A stretch of DNA of 58,156 nt from CAZVWJ01 sp964631325. GTDB lineage: Bacteria; T1Sed10-126. The stretch covers positions 1 through 58,156 of the forward strand of contig CAZVWJ010000014.1 in NCBI GenBank assembly GCA_964631325.1, written 5' to 3'. The position numbers and the translations under genes are program-made. Shown piece by piece: positions 8,718-17,618 of the stretch. The first letter of the stretch is position 1. Every line of letters starts with the position of its first letter. A model generated the notes under the pieces. That model searched no databases. It was not told the DNA's origin and saw only the letters and a list, made by a program, of their open reading frames with translations.

Positions 8718-10262
8718 TCAGGTATTCTTCAGGGACTGCTGGAGCTGGAGCAAACTGGAATTTGAAACAAAGACTGAACTGTAGGTGCCAGTTATAACTC
8801 CTATTAACAGTGTAATAGAAAAAGCTCTAAGGACAAGGCCTCCATACAAAAACAGAAACAAAACAGCGACAAAAGTAGTTAACGAAGTAACCAGAGTTCT
8901 ATTCAGAACCTCGTAGACGCTTCGGTTAATAACTTCATACCACTCAGCTTTGTATCCCATCAGGACTTTGTTTTCTCGAACCCGGTCAAAGTTCACAATA
9001 GTGTCGTTTAGTGAATAACCAATCACCGTGAGGACCGCAGCCACAACCGGTACATCAAATTCTATCCCTAACAGTGTCAATAGCCCCACTGTAATAAGAA
9101 CATCGTGAATTATTGCGGCAATTGCGGCGAGAGAATAAGTCAATTCAAACCGCACATACAGGTAAGCAAGTATCCCAATTAAAGAAATCAGGATAGCAAG
9201 AGCAGCGATCCGAATTAAATCAGCTCCAATAGCCGGGCTAATCATTTCACTGCGCAGAAGGATAAAGGGCGAGACAAAGGAACTCTCAGCCAGAGTTGGT
9301 TTATAAAGCCGCTGCAGTGAGGAAAGCTGTAAAACCTCGGAGACAGACTGAAAAAGGCTACGTTTGCTTCGATGCTCAACGACCTTACCGGCAAGTTCCT
9401 GATAACGGCCTTGAAAATATTCATCTTTCAAGACTTCCCTGAGAGCTGAAGGCTCCAGTTCGGGAAGATAGAGTTTTTCATCTTCCTCAGGATTAGTGGT
9501 AAATATTTCTCGAAAATCAGAAGGCGGGAGAGCAAAACGTTCGAGTAGCCTGCCCAGTTCATCGGAAAAGTCAAGCCTTCCCCTCTTTCGAAGTTGTTGA
9601 AATTCCTGAATGAAACCGGCAAGCTGGGCTTCAACCAACCAGCTCTGTATTCCCTTTTTCCCGGCCCAGTTTAAATCAATTTTATTTTCAGGAGATGTAA
9701 AATCATCTTTTAACAATTGAATTATACCATTGGTTACAGATTCATTGACAATAGTCTGAACCCGTTCCTGAATATCAGCCCGACCCGCGTTAGCAAGGTT
9801 AATCTTTTCCGCCGCGCCGGAACCGAGTCTAAAATTCTCTTCAAGGGTAGATTTATCAATTATAAACTCGCTTCGTTTTCCGGCCAGGTCTTCAAATACA
9901 GCTTCATTTCCCGATCTTCCCGCGTTATAAAGAGCGTTGGTTAAATTATCAACTATTTTTTTACCGCGGACGGTTACCATCAGGCCCCGGTTAGTTTTTT
10001 CAGAACCGAGATTATAGGTATTAACCTTTGCCGCTTCCAGATTTTGATCAAAGAGAGTCCGGATTTCTTCCATTTTTTGAGGACCAACAGGGGTGGAAAA
10101 CTCGAAGAGGAGTCGAAAACCACCGGTAAAGTCAATTCCGTATAAAAGCCCCCCCCGCCAGAACAGTCCCATTAAGCCAAGGACAATTACCAGGATTGAA
10201 AGAAATAATGCTTTCCGCCGGTATTTAAGCAATTCCTGCCAGTCCAAGAGAAAGTTAGCCAT
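8718..10262 (-). CDS. secF: Protein translocase subunit SecF with enlarged periplasmic domain
   Basis: SecF works with SecD to drive late steps of Sec translocation using the proton gradient. The ATG at 10262 (MANFLLDWQELLKYR) overlaps the secD stop region and gives 514 residues; an upstream in-frame extension lies wholly inside secD and is rejected. TM1 is near residues 16-36 and is followed by the family motif YGIDFTGG. Five more membrane segments run from about residue 348 and include IGYSLNDTIVNFDRVREN. The loop between TM1 and TM2 is about 300 residues, against roughly 100 in ordinary SecF. The extra stretch, around residues 100-310, is helical and charged and resembles nothing I recognise. 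Confidence 0.93.
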   Translation of the reverse strand: MANFLLDWQELLKYRRKALFLSILVIVLGLMGLFWRGGLLYGIDFTGGFRLLFEFSTPVGPQKMEEIRTLFDQNLEAAKVNTYNLGSEKTNRGLMVTVRGKKIVDNLTNALYNAGRSGNEAVFEDLAGKRSEFIIDKSTLEENFRLGSGAAEKINLANAGRADIQERVQTIVNESVTNGIIQLLKDDFTSPENKIDLNWAGKKGIQSWLVEAQLAGFIQEFQQLRKRGRLDFSDELGRLLERFALPPSDFREIFTTNPEEDEKLYLPELEPSALREVLKDEYFQGRYQELAGKVVEHRSKRSLFQSVSEVLQLSSLQRLYKPTLAESSFVSPFILLRSEMISPAIGADLIRIAALAILISLIGILAYLYVRFELTYSLAAIAAIIHDVLITVGLLTLLGIEFDVPVVAAVLTVIGYSLNDTIVNFDRVRENKVLMGYKAEWYEVINRSVYEVLNRTLVTSLTTFVAVLFLFLYGGLVLRAFSITLLIGVITGTYSSVFVSNSSLLQLQQSLKNT

Positions 10263-11571
10263 AATTACCCCATCCAATATGCAGAGACTCAACTTGCCGT
10301 CGTAAGGTTGTGACACCAAATAAAAATTTCCCGATGAAAAGGGCGGTAAAAAGGCTGGATAAAATCCCGAGGGTAAGAGTTACGGCGAATCCTTTCACCG
10401 GGCCGGTGCCGAACCAGTAAAGAGCAATAGCGGTAATTATCGTAGTTACCTGGGCGTCAATAATAGCTGAAAAAGCGTTATCAAAACCGTCGTTTATGGA
10501 AGTCCGCAGGGGTTTACCCTCGGCGAGCTCTTCCTTAATCCGTTCGAACACGATGACGTTGGCGTCAACCGCCATCCCGATGGTAAGGATTATTCCAGCG
10601 ATCCCCGGTAAAGTGAGAGTGGCGCCAAACCCGGCCAGGCCGGCCATCAAGAAAAGTAAACAGAGCAAAAGGGTAACATTGGCAATCAAGCCGGCAAGCA
10701 GATAATAAACAGCCATAAAGACCATTACAGCAAGCAAGGCTAACAAAGAAGCAATTAAGCCACTACGAATAGAATCCTCACCCAGCGAGGGACCGATGCT
10801 GCGTTGTTCAATCTGTTTCAACGGGGCAGGCAGAGCACCGGCCCGGAGCATCAGGGCCAAATCACTGGCTTCCTGGTCGGAAAAATCACCGGTGATTTGA
10901 GCTCGGCCGCCGTAGATTGCCTCGTTAACCTCGGGGGCGGAGATAATTTTTTCGTCAATGACAATGGCAATTCTCTGGCCCACGTTGCGGGAGGTTAAAT
11001 CCCCGAAGGTTTGAGCTCCTTCATCATCAAAGGTAAGACCTACCGCCGGTCCCTGACCACTGCCGAATTGAACCCGGGCATCCTGCAGATGCTGGCCGGT
11101 AAGTTTTGCCTCTTTTTCAACCACAATTGATTTCTGGCCGCGCCGGGGGTCACTCAAGGGTAAAATTTCGTAGCCCGAGGCAAGCCCGGTCTCAACCTCA
11201 TCTCGCATCTGGTTGTTAACCAACCTGAACTCAAGCTGGGCAGTCTTCCCGATGATTTCCTGGGCCCGCTGTGAATCTTTTATTCCGGGCAGAGCAATAA
11301 TGATTCGATTACGACCGGTAAGCTGTATTTTCGGTTCCCGGACCCCGAACTGGTCAATCCGGTTACGAATAATTTCCAGCGCCCGCTCGGCAGCATCTGA
11401 TTCACTCAAATCGGAAGGAAGCCGCGTTTCATCCACCTCATAGACAAGATAACTCCCCCCCTGCAGATCAAGCCCCAGGTGCAGCTTCTCAGAAACGGGA
11501 TAAAGGGCATAGACCGCTACCACACAGGCGAGAAAAATAACAAAAAACTTCCAGCGCAAACCCTGTTCCAT
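10255..11571 (-). CDS. secD: Protein translocase subunit SecD
   Basis: This is the SecD subunit of the SecDF translocation motor. The 438 residues begin with one membrane segment, then LHLGLDLQGGSYLVYEVD, the signature of the SecD P1 region. NRIDQFGVREPKIQL and RIIIALPGI follow. The C-terminal half has five membrane segments containing GMAVDANVIVFERIKEELAEG, the conserved SecD/RND motif. A GAGG site precedes the ATG. It overlaps secF by eight bases, so the pair is translationally coupled. Confidence 0.96.
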   Translation of the reverse strand: MEQGLRWKFFVIFLACVVAVYALYPVSEKLHLGLDLQGGSYLVYEVDETRLPSDLSESDAAERALEIIRNRIDQFGVREPKIQLTGRNRIIIALPGIKDSQRAQEIIGKTAQLEFRLVNNQMRDEVETGLASGYEILPLSDPRRGQKSIVVEKEAKLTGQHLQDARVQFGSGQGPAVGLTFDDEGAQTFGDLTSRNVGQRIAIVIDEKIISAPEVNEAIYGGRAQITGDFSDQEASDLALMLRAGALPAPLKQIEQRSIGPSLGEDSIRSGLIASLLALLAVMVFMAVYYLLAGLIANVTLLLCLLFLMAGLAGFGATLTLPGIAGIILTIGMAVDANVIVFERIKEELAEGKPLRTSINDGFDNAFSAIIDAQVTTIITAIALYWFGTGPVKGFAVTLTLGILSSLFTALFIGKFLFGVTTLRRQVESLHIGWGNYG

Positions 11572-11677
11572 TTTTATACCTCATTTTCTTACTCTGATTA
11601 TGACTCCGTAATTAAAACACAACTGCCCCGAAAAGGTCAACAATTACCACACCAAATAGAAGGGGAACCGGTGAAAC

Positions 11678-13807
11678 CTATTCTGGATTTTCACGGCATA
11701 ATTTTCGGTAGGCCAGCCTTTCATAATCAGCCACCATGCGATTTGTATTGAACACAGGCAGAACAGAACGAATTGCCGAACGCATCCGTTGGATCCACTC
11801 TTCCGGAAGTTCCTGTTCATTACGACGATTAAATTCAGGAATTACCTCGTTTTCCAACCGCTCATAAAGTGATCCGGCATCACGTTCGTCCATTTCTTCC
11901 GGAGCCAGCTCTTCAGTTTCACCGACGGTCCAACCATTTTTCTCGTTATAGCCTTCAGCCCACCACCCGTCAATTACACTCAGGTTTAAAACGCCGTTCA
12001 AGGCTGCCTTCATACCACTTGTCCCGCTGGCTTCATTGGGCCGGCGGGGTGTATTTAACCAGACGTCCACCCCCTGGACAAGACGGGTTGCAAGGCCAAG
12101 GTTATAATTCTCCAGGAAAATCACAGAATCTGTCAATTCCCCGTTTTGCTGGTAATCAAAAATTTGCTCGATCAACTGCTGGCCCGGTTTATCCGCGGGA
12201 TGAGCTTTCCCGGCAAAAATAAGTTTAACCGGTCGCTCAGATTGCTCCAGCAACTGTTTAAGGCGGGTCTTATCTCTAAATATCAAATCAGCCCGCTTAT
12301 AGGTGGCAAAACGTCGCGCAAAACCAATTATCAAGGAGTCCTTGCTGAGTAAATTATCTATTTTAGATAATTCCCCGGGCGCTTCCCCGTGACGGGATTT
12401 CAATTCCTGCAGGTTTAGACGAACTGCTCTTATAAACCTTTCTTTTTGAAACTGATGGGCTTCCCAGAGCTGGTTATCAGTTATTTTCTCTAATTTTTCT
12501 ATCATTCGTGAAAAATCTTCATTTGACCACGGCAGAGACGGGACGTTCAACAGTTCCCGGAAATCAGTCCCCAGCCAAGTTGGCAAATGCACCCCATTGG
12601 TTATAGAAAAGAGTTTTTCTCCATCCAGCAAATCCGGCCACATTTCTGCCGTGACTTTTTCATGCAGGTCACTGACCCCGTTGGTGAGAGCAGAAGAACG
12701 GATTGCAAAGGCAGTCAGGTTAAATTCATCGGAAGAATCAGCCTCACTCTGACCGAGCTCGCTAAATTCGTTCCGATCAATTACATTTTCTTCACAAAAA
12801 TTTTCAAAATACTCAGTGATCAGGTCAGTGCTATATCGCTCGTGGCCGGCAACCACCGGGGTATGAGTGGTAAATAACGTATTTTTACTCAATTCTTCCA
12901 GGTGTTTAGAAAACTCTGATCTATTATCCGAATTTCCACGCAGCCGTTCCGTCATAAGAAATACAGAATGGCCTTCATTCAGATGCCAGACAGAAGGTTC
13001 AATGGAAAGTGCTTCAAGAGCGCGGGCACCTCCTACCCCAAGAGCAATTTCCTGGCAAAGTCTCATCTCCCGTTTCCGGACGTAAAGTTGTCCGGTGACG
13101 GGACGCATCTCCCGGGGATTCTGGGCAAAATCCGAATCAAGCAACAGAATAGGGTTCCGGCCTACCTGGACCTTCCAGACGCGTAAGTTAAGGACCTCAT
13201 CTTTCAGAGGGCATTCTACAACCAGAGTGTGGCCGTGTCGATCCAGGACCTGCTGGACCGGCAGGCGGGTGAAATCAATCCGGGGGAGGACATGGTGCTG
13301 GGTCCCGTCCGCATCAATACACTGCTCAAAGTAACCATTTCGGTAAAGTAAACCGACTCCCACGAGAGGCAAATTACGATCACTGGCTGACTTAATGTGT
13401 TCACCGCTCAACACACCCAGCCCCCCGCTGTAGATGGGCAGGGAATCATGGATGCCATATTCAGTGGAAAAATAAGCCACGGGACCCGGATAATCAAATT
13501 CTTCGCCGTTTGATTGCCCTTCCAGATAAGTTTCGAAATGACGAATTACTTCAGAATACAGCGAAAGAAATTGCTCATTATTCTGTAGCGGATACCAGTG
13601 CGGCGGATCCATTTCCATTAACAATTCAACGGGATTCCGGTAATGAGTCCAGCTTTCCGGGGCCAGAAAGCTAAATAATCTCATTGCTTTCGGTGACCAG
13701 CTCCACCAGAGATTATAAGCCAGATCGGTTAATTTATTGAATTCATCCGGCACTTCCAGCTCAATCGGACGCCGACTCGGTAAATCTAAATTATCATTCT
13801 TACTCAT
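11678..13807 (-). CDS. glgP: Alpha-glucan phosphorylase (GT35)
   Basis: This pyridoxal-phosphate enzyme releases glucose-1-phosphate from glycogen or maltodextrin. The 709-residue protein belongs to the shorter alpha-glucan phosphorylase branch. Visible motifs are VAYFSTEYGIHDSLPIYSGG, then GVLSGEHIKSASD, WHLNEGHSVF, TTHTPVVAGHERY, FARRFATYKRADLI, and GTSGMKAALNGVLNLSVIDG, whose lysine binds the cofactor. It lies between lpd and secD on the same strand with gaps of about 70 and 105 bases, so operon membership is plausible but not forced. No other glycogen gene is in the window. Confidence 0.93.
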   Translation of the reverse strand: MSKNDNLDLPSRRPIELEVPDEFNKLTDLAYNLWWSWSPKAMRLFSFLAPESWTHYRNPVELLMEMDPPHWYPLQNNEQFLSLYSEVIRHFETYLEGQSNGEEFDYPGPVAYFSTEYGIHDSLPIYSGGLGVLSGEHIKSASDRNLPLVGVGLLYRNGYFEQCIDADGTQHHVLPRIDFTRLPVQQVLDRHGHTLVVECPLKDEVLNLRVWKVQVGRNPILLLDSDFAQNPREMRPVTGQLYVRKREMRLCQEIALGVGGARALEALSIEPSVWHLNEGHSVFLMTERLRGNSDNRSEFSKHLEELSKNTLFTTHTPVVAGHERYSTDLITEYFENFCEENVIDRNEFSELGQSEADSSDEFNLTAFAIRSSALTNGVSDLHEKVTAEMWPDLLDGEKLFSITNGVHLPTWLGTDFRELLNVPSLPWSNEDFSRMIEKLEKITDNQLWEAHQFQKERFIRAVRLNLQELKSRHGEAPGELSKIDNLLSKDSLIIGFARRFATYKRADLIFRDKTRLKQLLEQSERPVKLIFAGKAHPADKPGQQLIEQIFDYQQNGELTDSVIFLENYNLGLATRLVQGVDVWLNTPRRPNEASGTSGMKAALNGVLNLSVIDGWWAEGYNEKNGWTVGETEELAPEEMDERDAGSLYERLENEVIPEFNRRNEQELPEEWIQRMRSAIRSVLPVFNTNRMVADYERLAYRKLCRENPE

Positions 13808-13876
13808 TCCTAATCACCAAAATTTTAAAAAGATAAAAATTATTTCGCTTTTATTAGGGTCACTACACAATTACGA

Positions 13877-15247
13877 TCATTTATGAAGAGCCCGCCCCAC
13901 CGCCGAAAGAGCGGCTTCACGTACGGCTTCCGAATAGGTCGGATGGGCGTGAACCGTTTCAAAAATTTCTGCCGGGGTGGCTTCCAACTGACTGGCCAAA
14001 ACAAGTTCCGAAAGTAATGTGACGGCCCGGTGTCCGGTGATATGTGCTCCGACCAGTTCAGAATATTGCCCGGCAAAGACCAGTTTAACAAAACCACCAG
14101 TTTGATCATCAGCTACAGCGCGTCCCAGGTTTTGAAATGGAAATTTACCAATCTCTACCCGGTCAAAATTGCGGCGGGCTTCAGCAGGGGTATAACCAAA
14201 CGAAGCCACCCGGGGCTGACAGTAAACTGCCCTCGGTATTTTTTGATAATCCAGAGGTTCCGGCTCCAATCCAAACATACTTTCCACGGCCTTCTCCGCT
14301 TCCGCGGAAGCAACATGGGCCAGCAACGGGGGGCCGATTAAATCCCCGGCTCCATACACATTATCCAGACTGGTTTGATAATCCGGCCCCACCTCAAGCC
14401 AATTATCTTCTGATTTTTCGAGCGGCAACCCTTCCTTCCGGGGAAATTCGGATGGGGGCTGCATTCCCAGTGCTACAAGTGCAGCCTCCGCGGAGTATTT
14501 TTCGCCACTGCGAGTTTCAACCACAGCCTCTGATTTTATTTGTTCCACCCGTTCCGCCCCGGTTGAAGTCTGAATGTCAATTCCGTCTTTTCGCAACTGC
14601 TTTTTAACAAAATCAGCCACCTCCGGGTCACTGCCGGGCAAAATTTGTTCCGCCATCTCCAGCAATTTAACCGACGTGCCAAACGAGTGATAAATATAAG
14701 CGAGTTCAAGCCCGATCGGGCCGCCGCCAAGCACAAGCAGTGATTCGGGCTGCTGACGAAGAGTCAACGCTTCCCGGCTCGTCATAATCCGACCCCGATT
14801 GGGGTTTATTTTAGGAAAAGACCGGGGCTCAGCTCCGGTAGCCAGGAGAATATTATCCCCCTTATAAAATTTCCCGGCTTCCGTTTTCACTTTTCCCGGT
14901 GCAACCAGACGGGCTTGCTCGTGAATGACTTCTACATTATTTTTCTTAAATAAACCTTCAATCCCCCGGACCAATTTATTTACTATTGTTCGACTGTGAT
15001 TAATCATTTTTTCCCAGTTAACCCCGTTAAGTTCACAGTCAAAACCGTATTTTTCCGAACTTTTAATAAAGTTAAACTCAGAAGCCAGGTGAAGTAAAGC
15101 CTTGGTGGGAATACATCCCCAGTGCAGACAGACCCCACCGGCCCGCTCATTTTTTTCAAATACCAGTACATCTTTCCCTAACTGAGCAGCCCGAAGAGCT
15201 CCCACATATCCGGCCGGCCCACCCCCAATTACAATCAGATCGTTCAT
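13877..15247 (-). CDS. lpdA: Dihydrolipoyl dehydrogenase (E3)
   Basis: This flavoprotein reoxidises dihydrolipoyl groups of 2-oxo acid dehydrogenase or glycine cleavage complexes. The 456 residues show the FAD-binding VIGGGPAGYVGALRAAQLG start, the redox disulphide in GGVCLHWGCIPTKALL, the NAD-binding LVLGGGPIGLELAYI, the second FAD motif NVYGAGDLIGPPLLAHVA, and the C-terminal catalytic VHAHPTYSEAVREAAL with its His-x4-Glu. A GGTGG site precedes the ATG. Three genes upstream is a lipoyl-domain E2-like protein, its likely partner. No E1 gene is in the window. Confidence 0.95.
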   Translation of the reverse strand: MNDLIVIGGGPAGYVGALRAAQLGKDVLVFEKNERAGGVCLHWGCIPTKALLHLASEFNFIKSSEKYGFDCELNGVNWEKMINHSRTIVNKLVRGIEGLFKKNNVEVIHEQARLVAPGKVKTEAGKFYKGDNILLATGAEPRSFPKINPNRGRIMTSREALTLRQQPESLLVLGGGPIGLELAYIYHSFGTSVKLLEMAEQILPGSDPEVADFVKKQLRKDGIDIQTSTGAERVEQIKSEAVVETRSGEKYSAEAALVALGMQPPSEFPRKEGLPLEKSEDNWLEVGPDYQTSLDNVYGAGDLIGPPLLAHVASAEAEKAVESMFGLEPEPLDYQKIPRAVYCQPRVASFGYTPAEARRNFDRVEIGKFPFQNLGRAVADDQTGGFVKLVFAGQYSELVGAHITGHRAVTLLSELVLASQLEATPAEIFETVHAHPTYSEAVREAALSAVGRALHK

Positions 15248-15344
15248 TTTACCACCTTAGTAAATCCGTTTTCACTTTTTACAGAAGACTCAAAGATAAA
15301 TCCTCTAATGTAATCAATATTTTACGATATTATTTCTTACCACA

Positions 15345-16184
15345 CTACTTCTTTACTTCCAGAGGACGGGAAAAAGATTTAGATAGAAGTTTTTCAAATC
15401 GGCTAAAAATTTCGCGACAGTCCGAGTATAATCCCTTTGAACCCGGCACTTTTAACACCTCGAGAAGCCAGTATTCAACATAGCCATACTGGTATAGATC
15501 ACGAAGGACGGCCGGAAAATTAATTTTCCCTTCTCCGGGTGGAAGATGATCGTCCCTTTTTCCGTGATTATCGCTGAGATGAATATGACGAATCCTGGAA
15601 CCAAAGTATTTGATGTATTTATTGATCGGAGTTTCACCGAGAAAAGCATGGCTGGTATCTAACGTAACCATAAAATCACTTTCCGTGTGATTATCCAACC
15701 ACTTGAGCTCGGAAAATCGACCGCCAAGATGATGGGGAAGAGTATTTTCAAGACAAAGCTGCAAAGGACGAGTGGATAAAAAATCCAGCAAACGATCTAA
15801 AAAATCAGCAACTGAAGCAAGTACTCTCCGGGTGGTAAAGTCTTTTTGAGGTCTTTTAGAGCCGGGATGCAGAACCATGGAATTCACACCAAGCTGAAGC
15901 GCCTGATCAATTACACGCCGTAATTTATCAAACGTTTTCTGTCGACGGGACTGAACTAACGAATCGATTGCCCATTCTCCCCGGGCCGGTGGATGAAAGG
16001 AAACAAAATTAAACTCTGATTTTAATTCCCGCAACTGAGCTACTAAGCGAGAATCCAGAAGATTAGCGTGATCCGGATGACCCCAGAGTTCAACGTTTTT
16101 TACCCCGGCTTTGCTAAATCCTTTTAAAACATCCAGCACATGCCAGCTATACCGGAGACCAGTGGTCAAACCAATTTGCTGCAT
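15345..16184 (-). CDS. Sugar phosphate isomerase/epimerase-like TIM barrel (AP_endonuc_2 family)
   Basis: The 279-residue protein has the xylose isomerase-like TIM-barrel pattern. Strand-end motifs include FNFVSFHPPARGEW, MVLHPGSKR, LCLENTLPHH (Glu ligand), FMVTLDTSHAFLGE (Asp and His ligands), and IRHIHLSDNHGKRDDHLPPG with a terminal LLEVLK glutamate. These are the divalent-metal residues of the family, whose members isomerise sugars or, less often, cut abasic DNA. The substrate cannot be told. It begins ten bases after the primase-like gene, so it is probably cotranscribed with it; an endonuclease IV-like role is therefore worth keeping in mind. Confidence 0.82.
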   Translation of the reverse strand: MQQIGLTTGLRYSWHVLDVLKGFSKAGVKNVELWGHPDHANLLDSRLVAQLRELKSEFNFVSFHPPARGEWAIDSLVQSRRQKTFDKLRRVIDQALQLGVNSMVLHPGSKRPQKDFTTRRVLASVADFLDRLLDFLSTRPLQLCLENTLPHHLGGRFSELKWLDNHTESDFMVTLDTSHAFLGETPINKYIKYFGSRIRHIHLSDNHGKRDDHLPPGEGKINFPAVLRDLYQYGYVEYWLLEVLKVPGSKGLYSDCREIFSRFEKLLSKSFSRPLEVKK

Positions 16185-16194
16185 TCTAAATCAA

Positions 16195-17586
16195 CTATTC
16201 CCCCCGGGGCCTGGTCCCTACATTCCAGCCACAAAAAGGTTGCAAACAAATCCCTCTTTCCTGGAAGGAAATACAATTCATATCCGTGTATTCATCCCGG
16301 CCGGAATCAATCAAGGTGAAAAAGAACCGGACCCAGACATCCGCCCGACTGGCCGCATCGTAATGATACCAATCCTCGGACCACCCGTAGTCGCGTTCAA
16401 ACTTACTCCTGATTAAACCTGCAACATCCCGGGGATGCCAGTCTCGATCGCAAAGCCACCTGGTAAGGGACTGAATATGAGTTGGCTCCAGCAAACGGGG
16501 ATCCGGGTGACGAAGGGACTCCGCCAAACAGGGCGGAAATTCACCGGGATCAACCCGATCATAGGATTCTGACCACTGATAATATGGATCCTGGTAACCT
16601 TCATCAAATTTTTTGTGTGCCTGATAAACTCGGGAGTCCCGGTAAGCAGAAAACATTTTATCGACCGCAGTTTCCGCCCGAGGAATAGTGGTAGATTCAA
16701 CAGATTCAGCATATTCCCGGACAGCCTCGGGTTGCCGGCGTAAGACAAGCAGGTCAGAGAGATCTTTTTTTTGGCGGGGAAGTGTATATTGTGGCGGAAC
16801 GGTACGCCTGATGTAATCACCCACTTTGTGCACGTAAACGCGATGTTTCTGATGTGAACTAAAAGGGACCCGAACGTCCCGCATATAAAGCGGATCGGCA
16901 AACATACTCAAGTCAAGGTTAATCTGCTCTCGACCGCGATAGGCCGGTCCGGGAACTCCGTCTCCAATAGTCAACGGTAAATCGCAGACCTCTCCGGCCC
17001 GGTCCATTAATTCTCCTGCAAGCCATTCAAATAACCGGCCCAGCCCGTCGTAAGCCTCACCTTCTTTAAGCGGCAGTTCAGGCTCCTGGACCTCGTATTT
17101 TGAAGCCAGTGTCCAGGTTATCGAACCCGATTCAGCCAATTTATCGTACACTGAACTTTCTTTGGAAATACGAAAAGAAAAATGATATCCCTGACCGGTC
17201 ATCAACACGAGTGGCTCCAGGCCATATTCTTCGAGAATCTGGAGAGTGGTTTCCAGAAATGGTTCCAGTCGTCCGTACGCATAACCTGGTTCCTGGTAGA
17301 CAAGGGCGGGGTTATCCTGATTCACGTATTCAACGTCAAAGACCGCAACAAGATCATCTTTATCCCAGGTGGATCGAAAAACGTCTAACCCCTCCTCAAG
17401 AAACCAATCAAATCCCCAGTCCGGAGGAGCAGACTCGTAAAAACCCTCCCGGTGGGCGAAAGAAGGACCAAATCCCACCATGTATTGGGCAGTTATCTCT
17501 TCAGGATTTCCCCCAGTTGAACCACAGTACTCCAGCATCCGCTCTCGCACATCCGGATTCTCATAATATTTTTTAACAGTAAGCAT
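16195..17586 (-). CDS. Archaeo-eukaryotic primase (AEP)-like protein with PriL-type cysteine domain
   Basis: The 463-residue protein shows what look like the three AEP primase-polymerase motifs. They are a metal-binding DxE in AVFDVEYVN (residues 84-86), a GxxxH motif in LMTGQGYHFSF (His135), and a third motif in INLDLSMFADP followed by VRVPFSSHQKHRV (Asp225, Arg239, His245, Lys247). The C-terminal third holds PPC at 353 and cysteines at 438, 447 and 452 in NCISFQERGICLQPFCGWN. This resembles the four-cysteine iron-sulphur domain of the primase large subunit PriL. A GGGAG site precedes the ATG. The context is metabolic (E2-like upstream, TIM barrel downstream), not phage or plasmid. The assignment rests on motif pattern only; function is inferred. 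Confidence 0.55.
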   Translation of the reverse strand: MLTVKKYYENPDVRERMLEYCGSTGGNPEEITAQYMVGFGPSFAHREGFYESAPPDWGFDWFLEEGLDVFRSTWDKDDLVAVFDVEYVNQDNPALVYQEPGYAYGRLEPFLETTLQILEEYGLEPLVLMTGQGYHFSFRISKESSVYDKLAESGSITWTLASKYEVQEPELPLKEGEAYDGLGRLFEWLAGELMDRAGEVCDLPLTIGDGVPGPAYRGREQINLDLSMFADPLYMRDVRVPFSSHQKHRVYVHKVGDYIRRTVPPQYTLPRQKKDLSDLLVLRRQPEAVREYAESVESTTIPRAETAVDKMFSAYRDSRVYQAHKKFDEGYQDPYYQWSESYDRVDPGEFPPCLAESLRHPDPRLLEPTHIQSLTRWLCDRDWHPRDVAGLIRSKFERDYGWSEDWYHYDAASRADVWVRFFFTLIDSGRDEYTDMNCISFQERGICLQPFCGWNVGTRPRGE

Positions 17587-17618
17587 TGAATAACTCCCGG
17601 TGAAAATATCAGATTACG

